Source: Ruegeria faecimaris | GTDB lineage: Bacteria; Pseudomonadota; Alphaproteobacteria; Rhodobacterales; Rhodobacteraceae | Length of the DNA stretch: 64,000 nt | Reading direction: 5' to 3' | NCBI RefSeq assembly: GCF_900182615.1 | Contig: NZ_FXTE01000010.1 | Location: 61,939-125,938, forward strand | In this document: positions 1-7,899 of the stretch, piece after piece | Layout of the letters: every line of letters starts with the position of its first letter | Position numbering within the stretch: the stretch's first letter is position 1 | Made by a program: the position numbers and the translations under genes | The notes under the pieces: generated by a model | What the model was told of the DNA's origin: nothing | What the model saw: only the letters and a program-made list of their open reading frames with translations | Databases searched by the model: none

Positions 1-257
1 AGCGCGCCGGCCTCGACGCCTGCTTCCTGCAAGCCGCGCACCTGATCACGCATCAGGGCAATCAGCGGAGAGATCACTACCGTGACCCCATCACGCATCA
101 GCGCAGGCAGTTGGAAACACAGGGATTTACCACCGCCCGTCGGCATGATGGCCAGCACGTTTTCGCCCAGCGTGACGGCATCGACGATCTCTTCCTGACC
201 GGGGCGGAAATCGTCGAATCCAAAGACATCTCGCAGCAAAGGCGCGGCGTCAAACAT
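1..257 (-). CDS. recQ: ATP-dependent DNA helicase RecQ, N-terminal part (cut by window edge)
   Basis: Only the first 85 codons are inside the window; the gene runs off the left edge. The translation begins [10 protein letters not shown] and shows the RecQ Q-motif (FRPGQ, residues 17-21), Walker A TGGGKS at 40-45 followed by LCFQLPAL, and motif Ia [11 protein letters not shown] at about 63-73. These are diagnostic of RecQ, the 3'-5' superfamily 2 helicase that acts in recombinational repair and fork restart. The ATG at 255-257 fits the usual RecQ N-terminus. Helicase motifs II-VI, the zinc-binding and the HRDC domains cannot be checked here. The neighbour yggT is on the same strand upstream, with 86 bases between. 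Confidence 0.93.
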   Translation of the reverse strand, partial: MFDAAPLLRDVFGFDDFRPGQEEIVDAVTLGENVLAIMPTGGGKSLCFQLPALMRDGVTVVISPLIALMRDQVRGLQEAGVEAGA

Positions 258-343
258 GTGCGGGGGTGCCCTGTTTTAAGGTTTATCTGCTCTTAAGACA
301 GGACAATCACATACTAAGATTCACTGAACAAGAGGGATCAGCC

Positions 344-634
344 TCAGCTCAGGGCCAGAAAGAGTTCCGGCAGGACGTAGCTTCGCAGTGAAATGATGAT
401 GATCAACACGACCAGAGGCGTCAGATCGATGCCGCCAAGATCGGGCAGCACTTTGCGAATAGGGCGATAAATCGGCTCCAGGATCCGATTCAACCCGTAC
501 CAAATCTGGGCAACGAATTGCTGGTGAAGGTTCAGAACCTGAAAGTTAATCAGCCAGCTCATTATGACCTGAATCAAGACGAACCAATAGGCGATGCTCA
601 ATACCAAGTCGATCGGGCCGAAAATTGCCATCAT
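344..634 (-). CDS. YggT family integral membrane protein
   Basis: A 96-residue protein with two hydrophobic segments (about residues 8-30 and 70-90) separated by the family's conserved loop, seen here as LNRILEPIYRPIRKVLP followed by GGIDLTPLVVLI. YggT proteins are small inner-membrane proteins of poorly defined role, linked in different bacteria to osmotic stress, cell division or assembly of membrane complexes. I chose the ATG at 634 because GGAG lies 9 bases upstream; the frame could also open at a TTG at 649. It lies upstream of recQ on the same strand and head-to-head with the MFS gene. Confidence 0.85.
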   Translation of the reverse strand: MMAIFGPIDLVLSIAYWFVLIQVIMSWLINFQVLNLHQQFVAQIWYGLNRILEPIYRPIRKVLPDLGGIDLTPLVVLIIIISLRSYVLPELFLALS

Positions 635-768
635 ATTCGTATACTCCAAGTCACGTTTCGGGAGAGGTAGTGGCTAGCGCAGCAAAGAGCAAGTGCGCGC
701 TAACAGAACCCTTGCGAAATAGGCCAAAGAACCGTCTTATGACGCCAACAATAAAAAACGGGGCAGGT

Positions 769-2136
769 ATGGCAGAGATTTCCAAGCGCAAACGCATCTG
801 GGGCTGGTGGTTCTTCGACTGGGCAAGTCAGCCCTATCACACGCTGTTGGTGACCTTTGTTTTTGGGCCCTATTTTGCCGGGGTAGCCGCCGAGTATTAT
901 CTGAACGCCGGTCTGGGTTCCGATGCCGCAGACGCACGGGCGCAGACGGTGTGGGCGAACTGCATGACCATCGTGGGGCTGATCATCGCCTTTGGTGCCC
1001 CGCTGATGGGGGCGATGGCGGATGTTTCGGGCCGTCGTATACCATGGATATTCGGCTTTTCCATCATGTACGCGGTGGGCTCTGCTGCGCTGTGGTACAC
1101 GTTGCCGGACGGGTCAAACATGTGGCTGATGCTGTCGGCCTTTGGCCTGGGTTTTGTCGGGGCGGAATACGCGCTGATCTTCGCCAATTCTCAGCTGCCC
1201 GATCTGGGTGATGACAGTGAGGTGGGCGAGATATCGGGTTCGGGTTTTGCCTTTGGCTATTTCGGCGGGCTTATCTCGCTGGCAATCATGCTGGCCCTGT
1301 TTGTTGAGCAGGGTAATGGCAAGACCCTGATCGGCATGGACCCTGTTTTTGGTCTGGACGCCGCAGCACGCGAAGGCACGCGATTTGTCGGGCCGTTCAC
1401 CGCCGTGTGGTTCATTCTGTTCATGATCCCCTATTTCCTGTGGGTGCGCGACGATCCAGATGTCGAAAAGAAAGGCAGCGTCAAAGAGGCGCTGCAGCTG
1501 CTGGTCAAATCAGTCTCTAACCTGCGCAATCGCGTCAGTCTGGCCAGCTATCTGGGCTCGTCCATGTTCTATCGCGATGCGCTGAACGGTCTGTATACCT
1601 TTGGCGGCGTTTATGCGCGGCTGGTGCTGGAATGGGATCTGATCAAGATCGGCGTATTCGGGATTGTCAGCGTTCTGGCCGCGGCAGCCTTTGCCTGGCT
1701 TGGCGGCAAGCTGGACAAGAAATACGGCCCCAAACCTGTCATTCTGGTTGCGATCTGGGTGCTGATCTTTGTCTGTATCACCGTCGTGATGATGGACCGG
1801 ACCCAGATCTACGGTATCGCCCTGCCCGAAGGGTCGGGCCTGCCGGATCTGGTGTTCTTTGGTTGCGGTGTTCTGATCGGCGGCATGGGGGGTATCCTAC
1901 AATCGGCCAGCCGTTCTCTGATGGTGCGCCACACCGATCCCGCTGCCCCGGTCGAGAGCTTTGGCCTGTATGGCTTGTCCGGCCGCGCCACCGCATTTGC
2001 GGCCCCTTTGTTGATCGGGATTGCCACAACCCTGACCGGTAGTGCGCGACTGGGGGTGTCACCCATAGTTCTGTTGTTTATTCTGGGACTGTTCCTAATG
2101 CGCTGGGTGAAACCGGAAGGGGATCAGAGCAGATGA
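769..2136 (+). CDS. MFS transporter, UMF1/Atg22-like family
   Basis: A 455-residue polytopic protein with about 12 membrane helices. Its N-terminus IWGWWFFDWASQPYH is the signature of the UMF1 (Atg22-like) branch of the major facilitator superfamily, and a loop of the type GAMADVSGRRIPW follows helix 3. Substrates of bacterial UMF1 proteins are mostly unknown. The frame is open further upstream to 625, but the ATG at 769 matches the conserved N-terminus, so I start there. The last codons overlap the start of mepA by 4 bases (ATGA), so the two are probably translated together. Confidence 0.85.
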   Translation: MAEISKRKRIWGWWFFDWASQPYHTLLVTFVFGPYFAGVAAEYYLNAGLGSDAADARAQTVWANCMTIVGLIIAFGAPLMGAMADVSGRRIPWIFGFSIMYAVGSAALWYTLPDGSNMWLMLSAFGLGFVGAEYALIFANSQLPDLGDDSEVGEISGSGFAFGYFGGLISLAIMLALFVEQGNGKTLIGMDPVFGLDAAAREGTRFVGPFTAVWFILFMIPYFLWVRDDPDVEKKGSVKEALQLLVKSVSNLRNRVSLASYLGSSMFYRDALNGLYTFGGVYARLVLEWDLIKIGVFGIVSVLAAAAFAWLGGKLDKKYGPKPVILVAIWVLIFVCITVVMMDRTQIYGIALPEGSGLPDLVFFGCGVLIGGMGGILQSASRSLMVRHTDPAAPVESFGLYGLSGRATAFAAPLLIGIATTLTGSARLGVSPIVLLFILGLFLMRWVKPEGDQSR

Positions 2137-2996
2137 TTTTATTACGTTTTTTCGCGGTCATTGCCGCAATCACATTCGCCGGTACCGCAGGTTCCGAGCC
2201 GCTGGCCAAGCAGTTATTCGGAGGCCAAAAGCAAAGTTCACAACAAAAACCGGCCGCTTTCGGCAGTTATTCGCGCGGCTGTGCGGCGGGGGCGGTACAA
2301 CTGCCCGAAACCGGACCCACCTGGCAGGCTATGCGCCTGTCACGCAACCGCAACTGGGGCCATCCGCAGGCGATCGACTATGTCCAGGATCTGAGCCGGT
2401 TTGCGGCCAAGCAGTCAGGATGGAATGGTCTCTATATAGGCGATATCAGCCAGCCGCGCGGCGGGCCGATGACATCGGGCCACCGCAGCCATCAGCTGGG
2501 TCTGGACATCGATATCTGGATGCTGCCCGGTGACAACATGCGTCTTTCCCGCAAGGCGCGCGAGAATATCTCTTCGATTTCCCTGCGCCGCTCGAACGGT
2601 GCCTTTGTCAACGGCAGCTGGACCAAACAGCATCACGCAGTGCTGCGTGAGGCCGCAAAAGACAAGCGCGTGGCTCGGATATTCGTCTTTCCCGGTGCCA
2701 AGGTGCAGATGTGCAATGACGAAAAGGGAAACCGCGCTTACCTGCGTAAAATCCGGCCGTGGTGGGGCCATCACTATCACTTCCACGTGCGGCTGGCCTG
2801 TCCAAGAGGATCAAGCGGCTGCGTGAATCAGGATCCGCCGCCCAAGGGTGATGGTTGCGCCGAAGCGCAGCAATGGGTGAACAACATCCTCAACCCGCCA
2901 CCGCCCGATCCAAACGCGCCTGCACCCAAGAAGCGACGCGAATACCGGCTGGCCGATCTGCCCAAGCAATGCACAAACGTCTTGCAATCCAACTGA
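2133..2996 (+). CDS. mepA: Penicillin-insensitive murein endopeptidase MepA
   Basis: A 287-residue periplasmic metallopeptidase. Residues 1-20 form a signal peptide. The LAS-type zinc site is visible: SHQLGLDIDIW at about residues 112-122 and HHYHFHVRL near 210-218, both typical of MepA (peptidase M74), which cuts D-Ala-meso-DAP cross-links in peptidoglycan. The protein is a little longer than E. coli MepA because of a proline-rich C-terminal tail. It overlaps the MFS gene upstream by 4 bases and the esterase-like gene downstream by 28 bases, so it is the middle gene of a small operon. Confidence 0.92.
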   Translation: MILLRFFAVIAAITFAGTAGSEPLAKQLFGGQKQSSQQKPAAFGSYSRGCAAGAVQLPETGPTWQAMRLSRNRNWGHPQAIDYVQDLSRFAAKQSGWNGLYIGDISQPRGGPMTSGHRSHQLGLDIDIWMLPGDNMRLSRKARENISSISLRRSNGAFVNGSWTKQHHAVLREAAKDKRVARIFVFPGAKVQMCNDEKGNRAYLRKIRPWWGHHYHFHVRLACPRGSSGCVNQDPPPKGDGCAEAQQWVNNILNPPPPDPNAPAPKKRREYRLADLPKQCTNVLQSN

Positions 2997-3853
2997 TCGC
3001 GGCGCTGCTGCTGTCAGGGGGTGTCTGGGCCGAGGGAGCAAAGCCTGCCGCTTTGCTGAACAATTTTGCCTGGCGACATCAGGCGGATTGGTTCGGCGGA
3101 TATTCCGGAATTCACATCTTTGACGGTGGGACCCGCATGATCGCGCTGAGTGATCGTGCAACGATGCTGGACGCTCGTATTGATCGAAACGAGGATGAGA
3201 TTACTGGCATCGAGATCCAGCGGCACTGGCCCATCCTGTCCAGCACCGGCAAGGTTCTGGTGGGCACCGCGGGCGATTCCGAAGGCCTGGCAATCGCCCC
3301 TGACGGTGGGGTCTATATCTCATTCGAGGGTGTGCACCGGGTGGCTTATTATTCCGATCCAACCGGCCCGGCGCAGGTTCTGCCACGCCCCAAAGCCTTT
3401 GAGGTTCTTGACCATAACGGCTCGTTCGAGGCACTGGCCATTGACAGGCTTGGGCGGCTGTACACCCTGACCGAAAAGAGCCGTACCGTATCGGGGGACA
3501 TACCGGTATATCGTTGGGATGGTCTGTCGTGGTCGACACCTTTTGTCCTGCCGCAACGGGGCAAGTTCCTGCCAGTAGCCGCGGATTTCGGCCCCGACGG
3601 GCGGTTCTATGTGCTGGAACGATCGGTGTCCCTGACAGGCTTTCGGTCGCAGCTCAGGCGTTGGGAACTGAATGGTGACACTCCGCAATCCGAAGAGATC
3701 TTGCTGCAAACCGCGCGCGGGACGCATGACAACCTCGAAGGCCTGTCGGTCTGGCGTGACGATCAGGGAAGGTTGCGGGTTACGATGATTTCGGATGACA
3801 ATTTTCTGGCCCTTCAGCGGACGGAACTGGTGGAATATCTGCTGCCCGATTGA
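2969..3853 (+). CDS. Exported esterase-like phytase domain protein
   Basis: A 294-residue protein starting MHKRLAIQLIAALLL, a clear signal peptide ending near AEG. The body (GIHIFDGGTRMIALSD, DSEGLAIAPDGGVYIS, NGSFEALAIDRLGRLY, HDNLEGLSVW) has the repeated EGLAI-type motifs of the esterase-like phytase family (PF13449), which folds as a beta-propeller. The substrate is not known; many alphaproteobacteria carry it as a lone periplasmic protein. The ATG at 2969 lies inside the end of mepA; an open frame reaches 2855 but lacks a signal peptide. The coupling suggests co-expression with mepA. Confidence 0.8.
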   Translation: MHKRLAIQLIAALLLSGGVWAEGAKPAALLNNFAWRHQADWFGGYSGIHIFDGGTRMIALSDRATMLDARIDRNEDEITGIEIQRHWPILSSTGKVLVGTAGDSEGLAIAPDGGVYISFEGVHRVAYYSDPTGPAQVLPRPKAFEVLDHNGSFEALAIDRLGRLYTLTEKSRTVSGDIPVYRWDGLSWSTPFVLPQRGKFLPVAADFGPDGRFYVLERSVSLTGFRSQLRRWELNGDTPQSEEILLQTARGTHDNLEGLSVWRDDQGRLRVTMISDDNFLALQRTELVEYLLPD

Positions 3854-3944
3854 CAGGCTCGAAACAAAGGTCTAAACGCACGGCTTGCCTTGGGACGGTC
3901 CCTTGGCCAAGTCGCCGCTACCTTGTCAAAACGGGCATCAAAAC

Positions 3945-4589
3945 ATGCAACGCGCTTTTATTCCCGGCATTCTTGCCATGGCCACCATCGTTGTGGCTTC
4001 GAACATTCTGGTCCAGTTCCTGATCCTTGACGGGCTGTTGACTTGGGGTGCTTTCACCTATCCACTGGCCTTTCTGGTCACCGACATCATGAACCGCGTC
4101 TATGGCGTGGCCACCGCCCGCAAGGTCGTGTTTGCCGGGTTCGTCACCGGCATCGTCTGCTCGCTGATCGGCAGCCAGATCATGCTGCAGGGCGACGGGT
4201 TCACCTATGCCGCTGTGCCGCTGCGGATCGCTGTTGCCTCTGGCACTGCTTTCCTGATCGCCCAGCTGACCGATGTCACCGTGTTCAATGCAATGCGCGG
4301 GGGTCGCTGGTGGCGCGCACCGCTGGTCTCGACCCTAGTGGGTTCGGCGCTGGATACAGCATTGTTCTTCACTATCGCCTTTTCTGCCTCGATCGCGATC
4401 TTCGGCGCCAATGCCGACGCTGCGATCAGCTGGGCGTGGGAGCCTGTTCCCTTCATGCTGTCTGGCCCGATGGCACCCCTGTGGGTCACGCTGGCCTTTG
4501 CCGACTGGCTGGTAAAGTTGTCGTTGGCGCTGGTGGCGCTGATCCCCTTCAAGGTGATCGTTGCGCGCCTGACCGCGCAGCCCGTGTAA
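3945..4589 (+). CDS. Queuosine precursor transporter (YhhQ/VUT family)
   Basis: A 214-residue membrane protein with about six helices and the family hallmarks: ASNILVQF near the N-terminus, TYPLAFLVTDIMNRVYG at about 42-58, and FNAMRGG in the middle. YhhQ (COG1738) proteins import 7-cyano- or 7-aminomethyl-7-deazaguanine for queuosine in tRNA. The ATG at 3945 begins the conserved MQRAFIPGILAMATI segment. I looked for a preQ1 riboswitch in the 91-base leader and did not see a convincing one. No other queuosine gene is nearby. Confidence 0.85.
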   Translation: MQRAFIPGILAMATIVVASNILVQFLILDGLLTWGAFTYPLAFLVTDIMNRVYGVATARKVVFAGFVTGIVCSLIGSQIMLQGDGFTYAAVPLRIAVASGTAFLIAQLTDVTVFNAMRGGRWWRAPLVSTLVGSALDTALFFTIAFSASIAIFGANADAAISWAWEPVPFMLSGPMAPLWVTLAFADWLVKLSLALVALIPFKVIVARLTAQPV

Positions 4590-4663
4590 AAAACGCTTTG
4601 AGAATGGCACAGCTTGTGTCACCATCCTAGTTAACCGCAACAGATAGAAAAGGAGGTGATCCA

Positions 4664-4720
4664 GTGTCGAGAAAGAGATTGGAGAGAGGTGTTGGAACAA
4701 CCGGGGGGATCGCCCGTTAG
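4664..4720 (+). CDS. Possible 18-residue micro-ORF with an extended Shine-Dalgarno
   Basis: A GTG-initiated frame of 18 codons (peptide VSRKRLERGVGTTGGIAR) preceded at 4645-4662 by a stretch centred on AAGGAGGTGATCC, which matches the complement of the 16S rRNA 3' end almost along its full length. Such a long match is unusual and suggests strong ribosome recruitment or a ribosome-mimicking element. The peptide resembles nothing I know. The frame could be a leader peptide for the structured RNA that follows, or chance. See the entry at 4735-4824. Confidence 0.25.
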   Translation: MSRKRLERGVGTTGGIAR

Positions 4721-4734
4721 GGCAGCCCTTGGTG

Positions 4735-4824
4735 GAGCGCTCGCTCCGGCTGGTCGATTGATCTAACCGACCCAACCTCCTGAACTTTCGAAGGGCCGTC
4801 CTGCTAGGGCGGCCCTTTTTGTTT
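4735..4824 (+). ncRNA. Candidate trans-acting sRNA of the mmgR/suhB type
   Basis: The segment folds into two short hairpins (GGAGC-GCTC-GCTCC at about 4735-4748 and GGTCG 4752-4756 with CGACC 4768-4772), then a single-stranded AACCTCCTGAACTTTC (4774-4789), then a strong Rho-independent terminator. An unpaired anti-SD-like CCTCCT segment directly before a terminator is the layout I remember for the alphaproteobacterial suhB/mmgR sRNA family; the assignment is from memory of that pattern. ACCTCCT at 4775-4781 can also pair with AGGAGGT at 4651-4657, so the whole stretch from 4650 may instead be one leader RNA. The 5' end is a guess. Confidence 0.5.
4791..4824 (+). terminator. Rho-independent terminator of the sRNA-like locus
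   Basis: AAGGGCCG at 4791-4798 pairs with CGGCCCTT at 4810-4817 across an 11-base loop, followed by a T run (4816-4820) and GTTT. It ends the RNA element and isolates it from arfB 28 bases downstream. Confidence 0.85.
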
Positions 4825-4851
4825 CCGCACAGCACTTGTAAGGTCCGCCCC

Positions 4852-5271
4852 ATGTTGCGGATCAATGACGATATCACCCTGCAAGACTGGGAAATGACCG
4901 AAAGCTTTGTGCGCTCTTCCGGCCCTGGCGGGCAGAACGTGAACAAGGTTTCGACCGCAGTCGAGTTGCGGTTCGAAGCGGCGCGCTCGCCCTCACTGCC
5001 TGATCCGGTCAAGGCGCGGCTGAAACGGTTGGCTGGGCGGCGCTGGACCAAAGAGGGCGCGATCATCATCCAGTGCGAGGAAACGCGTAGCCAGGCCCGC
5101 AACCGCGAGATTGCGCGGGTGCGATTGGCTGAACTGATCACCCGCGCGCTGGTCAAACCCAAACGGCGTATCGCCACCAAGCCCACCTATGGCTCGGTCA
5201 AACGTCGATTGGCCGCCAAAAAGGCCCGTTCGGATGTCAAATCTCTGCGCGGCAGGGTCGACGAAGATTGA
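4852..5271 (+). CDS. arfB: Alternative ribosome-rescue factor ArfB (peptidyl-tRNA hydrolase)
   Basis: A 139-residue protein with the class I release-factor domain: SGPGGQNVNKVST at about residues 23-35 holds the GGQ that triggers peptidyl-tRNA hydrolysis. The C-terminal 40 residues are rich in Lys and Arg (KPKRRIATKP, RLAAKKARSD), the tail that ArfB/YaeJ inserts into the empty mRNA channel of stalled ribosomes. There is no codon-recognition domain, which separates it from RF1/RF2. The start at 4852 gives MLRINDDITL; an earlier in-frame start at 4819 falls in the terminator and is rejected. smpB, the other rescue system, lies 3.3 kb downstream. Confidence 0.92.
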   Translation: MLRINDDITLQDWEMTESFVRSSGPGGQNVNKVSTAVELRFEAARSPSLPDPVKARLKRLAGRRWTKEGAIIIQCEETRSQARNREIARVRLAELITRALVKPKRRIATKPTYGSVKRRLAAKKARSDVKSLRGRVDED

Positions 5272-5330
5272 TCTGGTAACTTCTTTGCGCCTTGCTACTC
5301 TGCCCTGACAGGCGACAAGGAGGCAAAGCC

Positions 5331-6077
5331 ATGAGGTTGGAGGGAAAAACCGCAATCGTAACCGGCGGCGCATCCGGGTTCGGGGCCGGTATCGCACAGA
5401 AGTTCATTGCAGAGGGCGCACGCGTTATGATCGCGGATATCAACGGCGCTGCGGCCCGCGAAATGGCAGAAACGCTGGGCGCGCAGGCCATCGCGCAGCA
5501 GGTTGATGTGGCCAGCACGGCATCGGTTCAGGAAATGGCGGGCACCGCCCACGACGCCTTTGGCGGGCTCGACATCCTGGTCAACAATGCCGGAGTGACC
5601 CATCTGCCGACCCCGCTGGAGGACGTCTCCGAAGAGGATTTCGACCGTGTCTTCAACGTGAACATGAAATCCGTCTATCTGACCGCCCGCGCCTTTGTGC
5701 CGATGATGAAGGCACGCGGAACCGGGGCGATCCTGAACGTCGCCTCAACCGCCGGGCTGTCCCCACGCCCCAACCTGAACTGGTATAACGCGTCCAAGGG
5801 TTGGATGATCACCGCAACCAAGACCATGGCGGTGGAACTTGCTCCGTCCGGCGTGCGTGTCAACGCGATCTGCCCCGTTGCGGGCGAAACCCCATTGCTG
5901 AAATCCTTCATGGGCGAAGACACCCCCGAGATTCGCGCCAAATTCCTGTCGACCATCCCATTGGGTCGCTTCTCGACTCCCGAAGACATGGCCAACGCCG
6001 CCTGCTTTCTGTGCTCGGATGAAGCCACTATGATTACGGGCACCACGCTCGAAGTGGACGGGGGCCGATGCATTTGA
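5331..6077 (+). CDS. SDR family oxidoreductase
   Basis: A 248-residue short-chain dehydrogenase. It has the NAD(P) motif TGGASGFG (about residues 10-17), NNAG in the middle, a Ser in NVASTAG and the catalytic YNASK, and ends in TTLEVDGGRCI, typical of the FabG/glucose-dehydrogenase-like group. An Asp after beta-2 (MIADINGA) suggests NAD preference. The substrate cannot be told from sequence. AAGGAGG lies 7 bases before the ATG at 5331. The next gene, a P1 peptidase, follows after 82 bases on the same strand. Confidence 0.88.
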   Translation: MRLEGKTAIVTGGASGFGAGIAQKFIAEGARVMIADINGAAAREMAETLGAQAIAQQVDVASTASVQEMAGTAHDAFGGLDILVNNAGVTHLPTPLEDVSEEDFDRVFNVNMKSVYLTARAFVPMMKARGTGAILNVASTAGLSPRPNLNWYNASKGWMITATKTMAVELAPSGVRVNAICPVAGETPLLKSFMGEDTPEIRAKFLSTIPLGRFSTPEDMANAACFLCSDEATMITGTTLEVDGGRCI

Positions 6078-6159
6078 TCCGGACTTCATTTGGCTCAAAA
6101 TATCTCCGCCAGAGGCAGCGCGCCGAGGCGCGCTTCCCTGCCCAACGTCAGAGGTTTCG

Positions 6160-7173
6160 ATGACTCCCGGATCCAAAAACCTGATCACCGATGTCCCAGG
6201 GCTGAAGGTCGGCAACGCGCAGGACGAGGCGTTGAAATCGGGCACAACTGTTCTGACGGCGGACAAACCCTTTGTTGCTTCTGTCCATGTAATGGGGGGC
6301 GCGCCGGGCACGCGTGAAACTGACTTGTTGGCACCGGACAAAACCGTTGATCAAATCGATGCGATCGCGCTGTCTGGTGGCTCGGCTTTCGGGTTGGACG
6401 CCTGCTCAGGGGTTACGGATGGTTTGCGGGGCGACGGGCGCGGCTTTGCTGTCGGGAATGCGATTGTGCCCATCGTGCCGGGAGCAATTCTGTTCGATTT
6501 ACTCAATGGCGGCGATAAAACTTGGTCCGAGAATCCATACCGCGCTCTCGGAAAGGCAGCCTACCACGCTGCCGCAGAACGTTTTGCGCTCGGTTCAGTC
6601 GGGGCAGGAACCGGCGCATTGGCGGCTATGCAAAAAGGTGGCCTGGGTTCTGCATCGTTGGTTCTGGACGACGGCATCACTGTAGGCGCGCTTGTGGCAG
6701 CCAATCCGGTTGGCAGCGTCACGACACCTGGGGATCGCCACTTCTGGGCGGCGCCATTCGAGATCGACAACGAATTTGGCGGCCTGGGGCCAGACCTCTC
6801 ATCGGGTCAAGCACAGATTCAGCAAAGCCGCAAAGCTCTAGCTATGGGGCAGGTTGACCCGGACCGGGCCAACACGGCCATTGCAATTGTCGCAACTGAT
6901 GCAGCGTTAACCAAGACACAGTGCCACCGCCTGGCGGTGACAGCTCATGATGGCATCGCTCGCGCGATTGTGCCTGCACATACTTCACAAGATGGTGATC
7001 TGGTTTTCGGCATCAGCACCTCCGGTCAAGCTGTTGACCCAAGCGTGCTGCCTATGATCGCGCATGCAGCCTCGGTTTGCCTGTCGCGGGCGATCGCCCG
7101 TGCGATTTATCTGGCGTCACCCAGTGCAGGCGATCTTCTGCCCTGTTGGGCAGACGTACATGACTTAAGTTAA
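6160..7173 (+). CDS. P1 family peptidase (DmpA/S58-type aminopeptidase)
   Basis: A 337-residue N-terminal nucleophile hydrolase. The start GSKNLITDVPGLKVGNA and the segments VMGGAPGTRETDLL and ALSGGSAFGLDA are characteristic of the P1/S58 family, which includes D-aminopeptidase DmpA and beta-aminopeptidases. These proteins cut themselves just before the nucleophile; here the likely site is the Asn238-Thr239 pair in RANTAIAIVATDA, so Thr would be the nucleophile instead of the Ser of DmpA. No signal peptide is seen, so it is probably cytoplasmic. The physiological substrate is unknown. Confidence 0.85.
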   Translation: MTPGSKNLITDVPGLKVGNAQDEALKSGTTVLTADKPFVASVHVMGGAPGTRETDLLAPDKTVDQIDAIALSGGSAFGLDACSGVTDGLRGDGRGFAVGNAIVPIVPGAILFDLLNGGDKTWSENPYRALGKAAYHAAAERFALGSVGAGTGALAAMQKGGLGSASLVLDDGITVGALVAANPVGSVTTPGDRHFWAAPFEIDNEFGGLGPDLSSGQAQIQQSRKALAMGQVDPDRANTAIAIVATDAALTKTQCHRLAVTAHDGIARAIVPAHTSQDGDLVFGISTSGQAVDPSVLPMIAHAASVCLSRAIARAIYLASPSAGDLLPCWADVHDLS

Positions 7174-7286
7174 GGACGACCCGATCCCGGCTGTGACACA
7201 GTGCCATCGCGCGGCAATCTGCGCGTTGACTCTCTGCTGCGCCAGAGGTCCTTTCTGTGCAGCCAATTCGTATCGGAGCAAAAGTT

Positions 7287-7700
7287 ATGAATCGTATCCT
7301 CGCGACCGCAATTGCCGGCCTACTGGCCCTTCCAGTCTATGCTGAAGGTGACACCGAAGCTGGCAAGAAAGCCTTCAACAAATGCAAATCCTGCCATCTG
7401 ATTGCTGATCCCGATGGCGAGGTGATCGTAAAGGGCGGAAAAACCGGCCCGAACCTCTATGGGGTTGCAGGCCGTACTGCTGGGACGGTCGAAGGGTTCA
7501 AATACGGTGACAGCATTGTCGAAGCCGGCGAAAACGGTTTGGTCTGGGACGAGGCAACCTTTGTCGAATATGCCCAGGACCCCAAAGCCTTCCTGCAATC
7601 CTATCTGGATCAGACCTCGGCCAAGTCCAAAATGACCTTCAAGCTGAAAAAGGGCGCTGAGGACGTTTACGCCTATATCGTCAGTGTTTCGGGCGAATAA
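7287..7700 (+). CDS. Class I cytochrome c (cytochrome c2/c550-like), periplasmic
   Basis: A 137-residue protein with a signal peptide (MNRILATAIAGLLALPVYA) and one haem-binding motif CKSCH at residues 33-37; the distal ligand is probably the Met in SAKSKMTFKL near the C-terminus. Size and layout fit a soluble cytochrome c2-type electron carrier. An in-frame ATG is absent upstream except from 7257, which would add residues before the signal peptide; GGAG before 7287 supports the chosen start. A hairpin terminator follows the stop, so it is transcribed alone or last. Confidence 0.88.
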   Translation: MNRILATAIAGLLALPVYAEGDTEAGKKAFNKCKSCHLIADPDGEVIVKGGKTGPNLYGVAGRTAGTVEGFKYGDSIVEAGENGLVWDEATFVEYAQDPKAFLQSYLDQTSAKSKMTFKLKKGAEDVYAYIVSVSGE

Positions 7701-7731
7701 CCTGGGAAACCACGCAATCGGTAAGACCAGA

Positions 7732-7756
7732 AAAGGCCGCAGCCCCTGCGGCCTTT
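7732..7756 (+). terminator. Hairpin terminator after cytochrome c gene
   Basis: A perfect 10-bp stem, AAAGGCCGCA (7732-7741) with TGCGGCCTTT (7747-7756), around a GCCCC loop. The T tract is only three bases within the stem end, so it may terminate in both directions or act mainly as a 3' stabiliser. Confidence 0.7.
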
Positions 7757-7800
7757 CGTGCGGTTGATAACCGGATCAATAGACGCCAGTTTGGAATCGC

Positions 7801-7826
7801 GTGGTGCATTGCCCGCTTTGCACCAC
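7801..7826 (+). other. Hairpin in the idi leader
   Basis: GTGGTGCA (7801-7808) is perfectly complementary to TGCACCAC (7819-7826) across a 10-base loop, 74 bases before the idi start. No T run follows, so it is not an obvious terminator. It could be an RNA structure in the leader or an operator palindrome; I cannot decide from sequence. Confidence 0.35.
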
Positions 7827-7899
7827 AGCCAAGCCTATCAGGCCAAAGCTATTCCGGAATTCCCGGTCGCACAGGCGGATCGGCAGCAGGAGACGACAA

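Noticed and set aside
3854..3944. preQ1 riboswitch before the queuosine-precursor transporter
   Set aside because: I could not find the conserved stem-loop and A-rich tail; the 91 bases show no supported structure.
4604..4620. Sigma-54-like TGGCAC...TTG before the micro-ORF
   Set aside because: The -12 GC is missing and the spacing is imperfect, so it does not meet the consensus.
4335..5186. Minus-strand frame across the transporter end, sRNA locus and arfB (283 codons)
   Set aside because: It crosses a terminator and two genes on the other strand, and its composition is unlike real proteins here.
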